A DNA stretch of 64,000 nt, from assembly GCF_025628965.1 (NCBI RefSeq), contig NZ_JAOTEN010000005.1, forward strand, positions 1 to 64,000, read 5' to 3'. The translations under genes and the position numbers were made by a program. The DNA is from Chryseobacterium gilvum (lineage in GTDB: Bacteria; Bacteroidota; Bacteroidia; Flavobacteriales; Weeksellaceae). The number at the start of each line of letters is the position of its first letter. Position 1 is the first letter of the stretch. Below, one piece after another: positions 1-7,186 of the stretch. The notes beneath the pieces are model-generated. The model saw only the letters and a program-made list of their open reading frames with translations, had not been told where the DNA came from and ran no database searches.

Positions 1-82
<82 letters not shown>

Positions 83-90
83 TCTTTTTT

Positions 91-127
91 AAAAGCTCAT
101 CAATATCAATTGATGAGCTTTTTTTAT
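91..127 (+). terminator. rRNA operon terminator
   Basis: A perfect 12-bp stem (AAGCTCATCAAT at 93-104 pairing with 109-120) with a 4-nt loop is followed by a T-run from 119. It sits about 10 bases after the 5S end, so it is the Rho-independent stop of the rRNA operon. Confidence 0.93.
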
Positions 128-143
128 TTATATACATAAAGGC

Positions 144-172
144 AGTACTGATTAAACGTAGTACTGATTAAA
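144..172. repeat. 13-bp direct repeat, 16-bp period
   Basis: AGTACTGATTAAA occurs at 144-156 and again at 160-172 without mismatch, separated by 3 bases. It lies between the rRNA terminator and the small heptad ORF. It could be a paired regulator site or a local duplication; nothing in the sequence decides between these. Confidence 0.8.
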
Positions 173-214
173 GATTATTTATTATCCTTAATTAATAAAG
201 AAACACCTTTTACT

Positions 215-232
215 AACCTCAGCATGGAGGTT
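215..232. other. short perfect hairpin upstream of the heptad ORF
   Basis: AACCTC (215-220) pairs perfectly with GAGGTT (227-232) around a 6-nt loop. No T-run follows, so it is not a terminator. It lies 30 bases before the ATG at 262 and could be a leader structure of that ORF. The rest of 127-261 holds only the direct repeat and AT-rich sequence. Confidence 0.5.
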
Positions 233-261
233 GACAAAGGGCTGTAAATGTAAATACTGAA

Positions 262-483
262 ATGTCATCAATAGTACTTGATTGCCTCTTCGAAGTGGTT
301 GATTGCTTATTCGAAACACTTCAACGTCTCAACGGAATGCTTGAGCCCTTCAATAGAATATCTGATTGTATTTACGAATCTTTTAATTACATTCACGAAG
401 GAATAAGCAGCATTGTTGAAATGATTACAGGTTTTGTTGAAATGGTTTTCGCAGGTTTTGCTTTAAATAGCTATGAACATTGA
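262..483 (+). CDS. small heptad-repeat protein (unrecognised)
   Basis: A 73-residue ORF with an ATG start, not assigned to any family I know. Residues 7-62 split cleanly into eight seven-residue units (DCLFEVV, DCLFETL, QRLNGML, EPFNRIS, DCIYESF, NYIHEGI, SSIVEMI, TGFVEMV). Positions 3 and 7 of each unit are nearly always hydrophobic and position 5 is often Glu, the a/d spacing of an amphipathic, coiled-coil-like helix. There is no signal peptide and no clear transmembrane stretch. It follows an rRNA terminator and converges on the Omp85 gene at 533. No TAnnTTTG promoter with a good -33 partner was found in front of it. Translation is unproven: it may be a real microprotein, a remnant of a longer heptad-repeat protein, or a chance reading of repeat DNA. 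Confidence 0.4.
   Translation: MSSIVLDCLFEVVDCLFETLQRLNGMLEPFNRISDCIYESFNYIHEGISSIVEMITGFVEMVFAGFALNSYEH
280..447 (+). repeat. degenerate 21-bp tandem repeat, about 8 units
   Basis: Units of 21 bases start at 280, 301 and so on to 427. Units 1 and 2 match at most positions (GATTGC...TTCGAA in both) and unit 5 at 364 returns to GATTG...TTACGAA. The period is a multiple of three, so the reading frame is kept through the array and each unit codes one heptad. Confidence 0.65.
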
Positions 484-532
484 GCTAGACTACAGTAGTA
501 GATGATGATAACTCTCACACCTAAAACCCAAT

Positions 533-2137
533 CTAGAATCTACTTAAAATTCCCCAATGAATCTTGATATCATTAAATTTGAAAGGATTTCCGAACTCAT
601 TACCGTTAGACAGCTGGAAGCTCATTAAACCTATTGGAATAAAAAAGTTAAACCCGAGACCAACACTGTATAACTTTGGCTTTACATTCAGCGTTTTATT
701 GTTAAGCTGCCCGTATTGTCCAAATACATCAAAAAATGCCTGATTTCCAATTAAATAACGGTATTCCAAACTTCCAAAATAATAAAAATCTGCAGCAAGA
801 GAGTTTTCATTGAAACCTCGCAAAGAATTCCATCCTCCAAAACGATACAATTCATTGGCAGAAAACTCATTTTTTGAACTCATCATCGCACCTTCCCCTT
901 TTATATTGAGGAAATGATTACCATTGATATGATAATTATGTTCTGCAAAAAGATAAAATTGATTTTGAATAGCATTCACATTATCTAGGGTGTAATTGGT
1001 CGTCAGATAATCAAATTCTGCCCGTATTTTAGTTTTGTACAGGAAAAGATCAATATCTGTGGGCTCTGTCATGTCATACCAAATACCGATTCCTTTTTTG
1101 TTATAATCTTTCCCCTGAACATATAATGTATCAATAATGGTTGATGTTTCAAATGTTCCTCTGAAACCGATTTTTTGACGGTTATTGATATGGTAATATA
1201 AAGCAGGCTGCATTTTAACATTGGCATATGTAGAATCCTGCCTGAAAATATTGATCTTCATATTTAAGCCGACATTGGATTTGAAAAGGTAGGGAATGTC
1301 TGTTTGGAGATCAAACGTCTGCCCTTTATCCGGGTTTCTCTGCCAATAAAGATTTATAGCTTCAAAACCATTAAACATATTTCTGAAATTTACATTTAAA
1401 GTTCCGTTTAGTGTAAATTTGTCTGTTTTATCATTCCCAAAACCGATGACACCGTCAAATGTATTTGTTTTCTTCTTCTCCATGAAAAGATAAATCTGCG
1501 TAGAATCTTTTGTGAAAAGTGTTTGTGGTGGTCTTTCCAGGCTTACAAAAGGATGGCTCTGAAAGTTTTTATTAATGGCGATCAGATTTTTGTCGTCGTA
1601 TGTTTTACCTTTAAAATCTTTTTCAAGATTTTTCATAAACCGTTTTGGTACTTTATCATACCCTTTCACTACAAACCCGTTGATAATTCTTTTATCATTT
1701 TTATTAATATCAAGTTCCACGATCGGGAAGCCATCTTTCTGACCTTTATATTTTGTTTTAATTCTGCTGAAAGAATAGCCGTCGTCAATATATTTTTTAT
1801 TGATGCTTTTTTTAGTGGAATCTAAATTCTTGGTAAAAAACTCTCTTTTAATTTTAAGGCGGTCAATAATAGAGTCTGATACATTGACAAAAGTTTGATT
1901 GAAGTTTTTTCCTTTATCAAAATAGATTTCTGTACTGTCTCCTTTTATTTTTACATCTTTCAATTGTGTAAAAAAGTAATTGCTTTGGGAGAGGGAATCT
2001 AAGAATTTTACGGCTGTCGCAGAATCTTTTACTTTTTTCCTCACATTGGTCTCCGTATCAATCAGAAAATAATGTTTTTTCTGCGCTTGTAAACAAACAC
2101 AGAACAATACGAAAAATATTTTTAGGAGTAACTTCAA
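533..2137 (-). CDS. Omp85/BamA-superfamily outer membrane protein
   Basis: A 534-aa outer membrane protein with a signal peptide (residues 1 to about 19, ending CLQAQ). An N-terminal periplasmic part (about 85-215) looks like POTRA-type beta-alpha repeats. The C-terminal two thirds alternate polar and aromatic residues like a beta-barrel. The signature LRGF (about 439-442, inside RFGGWNSLRGF) matches the conserved L6 RGF/Y motif of Omp85 proteins, and the chain ends in Phe. Family members insert or export proteins or lipids. This one is short compared with BamA (about 800 aa), so it is more like TamA/ShlB-type accessory members than the essential BamA. The start is TTG at 2137: an in-frame stop lies three codons upstream and the signal peptide begins right there. 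It is the last gene of the run of minus-strand genes from 6596, 19 bases after the SDR stop. Confidence 0.85.
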   Translation of the reverse strand: MKLLLKIFFVLFCVCLQAQKKHYFLIDTETNVRKKVKDSATAVKFLDSLSQSNYFFTQLKDVKIKGDSTEIYFDKGKNFNQTFVNVSDSIIDRLKIKREFFTKNLDSTKKSINKKYIDDGYSFSRIKTKYKGQKDGFPIVELDINKNDKRIINGFVVKGYDKVPKRFMKNLEKDFKGKTYDDKNLIAINKNFQSHPFVSLERPPQTLFTKDSTQIYLFMEKKKTNTFDGVIGFGNDKTDKFTLNGTLNVNFRNMFNGFEAINLYWQRNPDKGQTFDLQTDIPYLFKSNVGLNMKINIFRQDSTYANVKMQPALYYHINNRQKIGFRGTFETSTIIDTLYVQGKDYNKKGIGIWYDMTEPTDIDLFLYKTKIRAEFDYLTTNYTLDNVNAIQNQFYLFAEHNYHINGNHFLNIKGEGAMMSSKNEFSANELYRFGGWNSLRGFNENSLAADFYYFGSLEYRYLIGNQAFFDVFGQYGQLNNKTLNVKPKLYSVGLGFNFFIPIGLMSFQLSNGNEFGNPFKFNDIKIHWGILSRF

Positions 2138-2156
2138 GCTTTCTTACAAACTGAAA

Positions 2157-2951
2157 CTAAGCCAGTTTATTGTATTTTTTCATTAAATTTTCATAAGTTC
2201 CCTGCGGAAGGATCCATTTGAGAGGAACACCTATTTTCTGTCCGAATTTACCAAAATAATAATGAGCTTTCCACTTATTTTTTTGTAAAAGTGCGTCGAT
2301 ATATTGTGCGACTTCCAACGGTTCGGTTCCGTCTCCCACATGGGAATTCATCAAAGCATATACTTTATCAAAAACATTTTTATAAGGCTCGGAAACTTTT
2401 GTTCTCACTCTGTTTTCGGCAATATTGGTCTTTATATCGCCTAAATGAAGCGAGCAAACCGTAATATTCCAGGGATACACTTCGTATCTCATCGCTTCGG
2501 TAACTTTATCTAAAGCTGATTTTGATGCCGAGTAAAATCCTCGGAAAGGAAGCCCCATTTCGCTTCCAATACTCGAAATATTAATAATCTGACCGAACTT
2601 GTTATCCCGCATTTTTGGTAAAACAGCAGTCATCATCTGAACAGCTCCTACGAGATTCAGGTTAAATAATTTTAAAATATCTTCTTTTGTAGAATCTTCT
2701 ACTGAACCTACCATTCCCATTCCCGCGTTGTTGATCAAAACATCAATTCCTGTTTCGGTTTTTAATATTTCTGCAATCGCATTCTGAACAGCGCTATTAT
2801 CCGTAATATCTGTCGGAATAGATTTAAAATACTGACTTTCCGTATGTTTTCTGCTTAAACCGAAGACTTTATGGCCTTTCTTTCCAAAATATTCTGCTAA
2901 AACAAAGCCGATTCCTGATGAAGTTCCTGTAATGATAATAGTTTTTGACAT
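2157..2951 (-). CDS. short-chain dehydrogenase/reductase (SDR)
   Basis: A 264-aa classical SDR. The Rossmann motif TGTSSGIG (residues 8-15) binds NAD(P), NNAG (74-77) stabilises the sheet, and the catalytic set is Ser127, Tyr140 and Lys144 (YSASK). The substrate cannot be read from the sequence; the family oxidises or reduces alcohols, ketones and acyl groups. The ATG at 2951 shares one base with the stop of the upstream gene (TAATG), so the two are translationally coupled. The C-terminal stretch, rich in Lys and aromatic residues, is typical of the SDR group found in Bacteroidota, but I cannot name a closer subfamily. Confidence 0.9.
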   Translation of the reverse strand: MSKTIIITGTSSGIGFVLAEYFGKKGHKVFGLSRKHTESQYFKSIPTDITDNSAVQNAIAEILKTETGIDVLINNAGMGMVGSVEDSTKEDILKLFNLNLVGAVQMMTAVLPKMRDNKFGQIINISSIGSEMGLPFRGFYSASKSALDKVTEAMRYEVYPWNITVCSLHLGDIKTNIAENRVRTKVSEPYKNVFDKVYALMNSHVGDGTEPLEVAQYIDALLQKNKWKAHYYFGKFGQKIGVPLKWILPQGTYENLMKKYNKLA

Positions 2952-3610
2952 TAGTAATATAAATATTTGTTTGAATTTGGGATTTTGATCTTATGTTCGC
3001 CAATCCTGAAATCGTTCATTTTGATGAGATCGAATGGATGAGTAAATTCTGTATGATTATCTTCCGGTAGATTTTTGTGCTCGTCATCGCAGGATGAATA
3101 TTGCTCATCCACAATTACTTTTCCGGTCGAAAAATTAATTTCATTTTTAAGATTAAAATCGCAGGTATCGTCAAATTGGCTGACTATGCCGATCAGATAA
3201 AAATCACCATTCTGAAACCGGAAGGTATATTTTGACTGATCTGTATGTCTGGAATTGGTAAAATACATTTGCGAAATAATGAGACATTGATTCTTAATGG
3301 TTATATCAACTTGATTATCTGCAGGATAAAATCCGTATATACTGTCAATAATCAAAGAGGAATTCTTTTTCCAGACTTTTAAATTACCGGAGATGCTTTT
3401 TAGGATATAAAACTTTCTTTCATACCCTCCAGATTGATTTTTCTTATCAGTATTAAAAACAATAACCGTTTCATCTTTTCCGTCTTTGTCTAAATCTCCT
3501 TTAGTTTCAATAATTTTTTCGTACCCTTTAGGAATAACAAAATCTTTCAATATCTGTGTTCGAAATAGAGAAATCATTAAAACTAAAAATAAAGAGAACG
3601 TTTTTTTCAT
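2951..3610 (-). CDS. secreted protein of unknown function
   Basis: The frame is open up to 3646, but I place the start at the ATG at 3610. It forms an ATGA overlap with the aroA stop and begins a signal peptide (MKKTFSLFLVLMISLF). That gives 219 aa. Residues just after the leader read GDLDKDGKDE, an Asp-rich loop of the FG-GAP/EF-hand-like kind seen in secreted beta-propeller-type domains, but here it occurs once. Four Cys (two in the segment SSCDDEH and DDTCDF) could form disulfides. No family was recognised. It sits inside the operon from 6596 to 533, between aroA and an SDR enzyme, with which it shares no obvious function. Confidence 0.7.
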   Translation of the reverse strand: MKKTFSLFLVLMISLFRTQILKDFVIPKGYEKIIETKGDLDKDGKDETVIVFNTDKKNQSGGYERKFYILKSISGNLKVWKKNSSLIIDSIYGFYPADNQVDITIKNQCLIISQMYFTNSRHTDQSKYTFRFQNGDFYLIGIVSQFDDTCDFNLKNEINFSTGKVIVDEQYSSCDDEHKNLPEDNHTEFTHPFDLIKMNDFRIGEHKIKIPNSNKYLYY

Positions 3611-4827
3611 GACATCGTATTTAAAATCTCTGTCACATCCTTCCAAAACATGGGATACGATTTTTCTACTACCTTTTCATCTTCAATATGTAGTTCTTTG
3701 ATCAGGCAAAAGGGGGCAAAACTCATAGCCATCCTGTGATCCTGATAGGTTTTAATGCTAATATTATCTTCGGGTTCATTAAAGCTGACAGATTGTATGG
3801 TAGAATCTGTAATTGCTGTCTCGGCTCCCAGTTTTTTCAATTCGTGATGCAAAGCCAAAAGCCGGTCGGTTTCTTTTACTTTTAACGTACCTAATCCTGA
3901 TATTTCAAAAGGTATTTTCAATGCCACAGCAGTTACACAGAGAGTTTGTGCAATATCCGGACAATTATTCATATCCAAAATAATTTTTTCCGGAAATGAA
4001 AAATTGTCATTTGGCTGTAGTGTTATGGTATGATCATCCGAAAATATTGTTTTCACACCGAAAAAATCTGCATATATTTTTGAAATTTCTGCATCTCCCT
4101 GATTTGATTTTTTATAAAAGCTTTTCAAATGAATAATCTCTCTTCCGATGGCGCACAAAGAATAAAAATAAGAAGCAGAGCTCCAGTCGCTTTCCACTTC
4201 ATAATTTGTTGAATAGTTGCTGATAAAATGCTCAACATGTATGGTATTTCCTTCAAATCTGTTTTTAATGCCGAATTGAGTCAGAAGATCTAATGTCATT
4301 TCAATGTAAGACTTTGAAGTAATTTCTCCGATAAGATGTATCGTTAAACCGTTTTCAAGTTTTCCGGCAATCAATAAAAGCGAAGTAATAAACTGGCTTG
4401 AGATATGAGCAGGAATATCAACTTCGGATTCTGTAATTTTTCTTCCTGTAATTTTTAAAGGTGGAAAACCTTCATTTTCTAAATATTCAATTTTAACACC
4501 TAAATTCTGTAAAGCAGTAACCAGGTTTTTAATCGGTCGTTCTTTCATTCTTTTGGAACCGGTAAGAATGGTTGTTTTTCCTTCCTGAATAGAGTAATAG
4601 GAAGTCAGAAAACGCATCGCCGTTCCTGCGTGGTGAATATCCACCGTTTCTGCACGGTCTTCCAATAATGCTTTTTTTAAAAGTTGGGTGTCCTGAGAAT
4701 TAGAAATATTATTGATTATAACCGTTTTAAAAAGACTTTCCAAAATCAACAAACGATTCGAGATACTTTTCGAACCGCTGATCTGTATGGTGGTATTCCC
4801 AATTAATGTTGATTTGCCTAGCTTCAT
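3607..4827 (-). CDS. aroA: 3-phosphoshikimate 1-carboxyvinyltransferase (EPSP synthase)
   Basis: A 406-aa enzyme joining shikimate-3-phosphate and phosphoenolpyruvate in the sixth step of the chorismate pathway; cytoplasmic. Visible family motifs are SGSKSISNR (Lys20, Ser21, Arg25) at the substrate site, HAGTAMRF, RMKERPI, DWSSASYF, LKVKETDRL and YQDHRMAM near the C-terminus. It is somewhat shorter than the E. coli enzyme (427 aa). In the loop that usually reads NAGTAMRPL it has His in place of Asn and Phe in place of Pro, a departure I take to be lineage-typical. No other aro gene is in the window. It overlaps the secreted-protein gene by 4 bases and follows the MazG-like gene by 39 bases. 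Confidence 0.95.
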   Translation of the reverse strand: MKLGKSTLIGNTTIQISGSKSISNRLLILESLFKTVIINNISNSQDTQLLKKALLEDRAETVDIHHAGTAMRFLTSYYSIQEGKTTILTGSKRMKERPIKNLVTALQNLGVKIEYLENEGFPPLKITGRKITESEVDIPAHISSQFITSLLLIAGKLENGLTIHLIGEITSKSYIEMTLDLLTQFGIKNRFEGNTIHVEHFISNYSTNYEVESDWSSASYFYSLCAIGREIIHLKSFYKKSNQGDAEISKIYADFFGVKTIFSDDHTITLQPNDNFSFPEKIILDMNNCPDIAQTLCVTAVALKIPFEISGLGTLKVKETDRLLALHHELKKLGAETAITDSTIQSVSFNEPEDNISIKTYQDHRMAMSFAPFCLIKELHIEDEKVVEKSYPMFWKDVTEILNTMS

Positions 4828-4866
4828 GATTGCATTCCGGATTAATAGACTGAAAATAAATGCTTT

Positions 4867-5193
4867 CTATTTCAGTTTTTCATTATTCTGATGACGGTCT
4901 CTATCACGCTCAGTCTTTACCTTGAGTTTTCTGTTAAAAGCTTCCTGAAGATCTACTCCCGTTTGATTGGCCAAACATAAGGTCACAAACAAAACATCGG
5001 CTAATTCTTCGCCTAAATCTTTATTCTTATCACTTTCTTTTTCACTCTGTTCGCCATATCTTCTGGCAATAATCCGTGCGACTTCGCCTACTTCTTCGGT
5101 AAGCATCGCCATATTGGTCAATTCATTGAAATATCGGACACCGATGGTTTTGATCCATTCATCCACCTGTCGTTGGAGATTTGTAATTTCCAT
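4867..5193 (-). CDS. MazG-like nucleotide pyrophosphohydrolase
   Basis: A 108-aa single-domain all-alpha NTP pyrophosphohydrolase. The metal-binding motifs are EEVGE (residues 33-37) and GEELAD (61-66), the EExxE...ExxD pattern of the MazG/dUTPase-like superfamily. Such short forms remove non-canonical or oxidised NTPs, or dCTP-type nucleotides. The C-terminus is highly charged and probably disordered. The ATG shares one base with the stop of the lipoprotein gene (TAATG), so it is co-translated. Its place beside aroA is seen directly; a shared pathway is not evident. Confidence 0.9.
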   Translation of the reverse strand: MEITNLQRQVDEWIKTIGVRYFNELTNMAMLTEEVGEVARIIARRYGEQSEKESDKNKDLGEELADVLFVTLCLANQTGVDLQEAFNRKLKVKTERDRDRHQNNEKLK

Positions 5194-6596
5194 TATTGGT
5201 ACGCTCCAAGTGTAGGATTAGACGTTCTGGTTACATTGACGATATCGGTAGGAACTGTCGCGGCAACTGCGGTATTCCCTTTATTTCTTGCCGGTGAATC
5301 TGTTTTTACTCTCAGATTCATCTGTGCGGCAAAATAATTGGTAAATTTCGGGTCTTCATTTTTAATGCTCTGAATGACATTTGGAGAACTATCAAAAGTA
5401 AATCCTGCAGCAGAAGGTCCGGAATATTTTAGCAGTGAATTCTGGATCTGGAAATTATATTGTCCGGGAGTTAATTCAAGCTGTACCGAATTATCACGGT
5501 CAGAATATACAATACTGTTTCTTAGATTTAAAACTAATGGCCCTAATTCTATTTGTCCTGCCTGATTTTGATATTCATTGGAGGCAAAAAGGCCGTTCCT
5601 ATTCAGAGAATTCATTGTTTCGGAATAATTAGCAATCGTAGAGTGCAGGAAGTTATATGTTCCTCCTTTAAAAATTCCGATGCAAGATTCACCACAGTTA
5701 TTCATCACAAGATTTTTAGTATTAACGGTAGATTTTATAGAACGAATACCGTATTCATAAAAAGTATGGATGAAAGAATTGCTGATATTGGCAGTAGTTT
5801 CCGTCAGATCAAGCCCTCTTGTTCCGCCGAAAAGCCTTGCGTGATTCATATTCAAAGTTGACGCTGCAGCCATTCTGATAGAATTCCAGTTTCTGGGAAT
5901 GGTATCGTAATATGGATCATTACGATCACCACGGAGAATAACCTGGTTGTTTTGGGTTCCATTGATATTCAATGTTGCTCCGGCAGAAACTTTCATACCG
6001 CTGTTTTTATGGAAATATACTTTGGTTCCTGCCTGAATATCTAAAGTTACGTTTTGATTCACAGTTAAATCTCCGTAAATAATTTTAGCTTTATTATTGG
6101 TCCAGGTGGTATTGCTGGCCAAAATATTTGGATTGGAAGGAGTCTGAATAAAAAATTCTGCATCCTGAACTACAGAAAACAAAGTAACATGTTGCTGTCC
6201 TGCAGGACTGGTGAAAATAACACGGTCTTCTGCAATTGCTTCAGGACCTGTTGCCTGTGGTGCAATTTCTACAAATATAAATAAACTGTCTTTTTTTCTG
6301 AGCGGAACATTCTGAAAGTCATATCCTGGCTTTCCGTCAACATTTATTTTATACAAAGAGGCGGCCCCTTTCTCAAGGTTGATTCTTGGGATCAGAATAT
6401 CTTTATCTTCATTATTATATACTTTCACTGCGTATGTTTCTGAGCGCACCTGATGATAAACCGTATCGCAGAATACAGTGTCTTTGGAAAATCTGAGTTC
6501 CTGAGAGGGAGAATCAAAAGTGATCTCATCCTTATTACAGGAAACAACGATCAGAAGCATCCAGAAAGAGCAGAACAGAAGTAATTTGAATTTCAT
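5193..6596 (-). CDS. surface lipoprotein with right-handed beta-helix
   Basis: A 467-aa lipoprotein: a 19-residue leader ends in VVSC, making Cys20 the lipidated residue. Residues about 25-140 form a beta-sandwich-like region; from about 150 the chain shows short repeated turns (Gxx-N-x-x-V/I patterns, INISN, LNMNHARL) typical of right-handed parallel beta-helices in the pectate-lyase-like fold. The C-terminus ends LGAYQ, a common ending in this Bacteroidota family, often annotated as choice-of-anchor Q domain. It may bind or cleave polysaccharide; no catalytic residue can be assigned. It is the first gene of the operon. A minus-strand TAnnTTTG element (CAAATTTA on plus at 6620-6627) lies about 24 bases upstream of the ATG. 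Confidence 0.8.
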   Translation of the reverse strand: MKFKLLLFCSFWMLLIVVSCNKDEITFDSPSQELRFSKDTVFCDTVYHQVRSETYAVKVYNNEDKDILIPRINLEKGAASLYKINVDGKPGYDFQNVPLRKKDSLFIFVEIAPQATGPEAIAEDRVIFTSPAGQQHVTLFSVVQDAEFFIQTPSNPNILASNTTWTNNKAKIIYGDLTVNQNVTLDIQAGTKVYFHKNSGMKVSAGATLNINGTQNNQVILRGDRNDPYYDTIPRNWNSIRMAAASTLNMNHARLFGGTRGLDLTETTANISNSFIHTFYEYGIRSIKSTVNTKNLVMNNCGESCIGIFKGGTYNFLHSTIANYSETMNSLNRNGLFASNEYQNQAGQIELGPLVLNLRNSIVYSDRDNSVQLELTPGQYNFQIQNSLLKYSGPSAAGFTFDSSPNVIQSIKNEDPKFTNYFAAQMNLRVKTDSPARNKGNTAVAATVPTDIVNVTRTSNPTLGAYQ

Positions 6597-6676
6597 TGAA
6601 ATAAAGTTTATATACGTTTCAAATTTAACGAAAATAGTTTAATTTTCTTGTCTCTGAAAAATTATTGATAAGGGAT

Positions 6677-6706
6677 TTGTATATTATAAAAAATATTGTA
6701 TTTTTG
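6677..6706 (+). promoter_or_regulatory. promoter of rpmE2
   Basis: TTG at 6677-6679 and TATTTTTG at 6699-6706, 19 bases apart, match the Bacteroidota primary-sigma promoter (TTG, 17-23 bases, TAnnTTTG). The ATG of rpmE2 is 75 bases further on, leaving room for an AT-rich leader. Confidence 0.75.
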
Positions 6707-6780
6707 CAACCTAAAATTAGCAGAGAAATACCATTACTATTTCGAAAGCAAAAACTTTAATTTTTTTTAAAAATTGTATT

Positions 6781-7032
6781 ATGAAAAAAGGACTTCACCC
6801 AGAAAATTATAGACTTGTTGTTTTCAAAGATATGAGTAACGACGAAGTATTTCTTAGCAAATCAACTGCTGAAACAAAAGACACCATTGAATATGAAGGA
6901 CAGGAGTTTCCTTTAATTAAAATGGAAATCTCTTCTACTTCTCACCCTTTCTACACAGGAAAAACCAAATTGGTAGATACTGCAGGTAGAGTAGATAAAT
7001 TCATGAACAAATACAAAAAATTCTCCAAGTAA
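6781..7032 (+). CDS. rpmE2: ribosomal protein bL31, type B
   Basis: An 83-aa large-subunit protein, bL31 type B, recognised by MKKGLHPENY at the start and SSTSHPFYTGKTK plus GRVDKFMNKY in the middle and end. It contains no cysteine, so it is the zinc-free (C-minus) form of bL31. In several bacteria the type B form replaces zinc-binding bL31 under zinc limitation; here it may simply be the constitutive copy, since no Zur-like site is evident. It is monocistronic, with its own promoter (6677-6706) and terminator (7057-7085). Confidence 0.97.
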   Translation: MKKGLHPENYRLVVFKDMSNDEVFLSKSTAETKDTIEYEGQEFPLIKMEISSTSHPFYTGKTKLVDTAGRVDKFMNKYKKFSK

Positions 7033-7056
7033 TTTTTTGTTTATAAAATAAGTAAG

Positions 7057-7085
7057 GTCTTCCAGTTTTTGGAAGACTTTTTTTG
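7057..7085 (+). terminator. terminator of rpmE2
   Basis: GTCTTCC pairs with GGAAGAC around an AGTTTTT-type loop, followed by a run of T. Confidence 0.88.
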
Positions 7086-7186
7086 TGCCTTACAGAAATA
7101 CTGGAGATAGCACAATTTCATTTTAGTATTTGTATTTTTGTTTTAATAAACGTAGAATTTTAAACATTTAAAAAAAATCCTGAATC

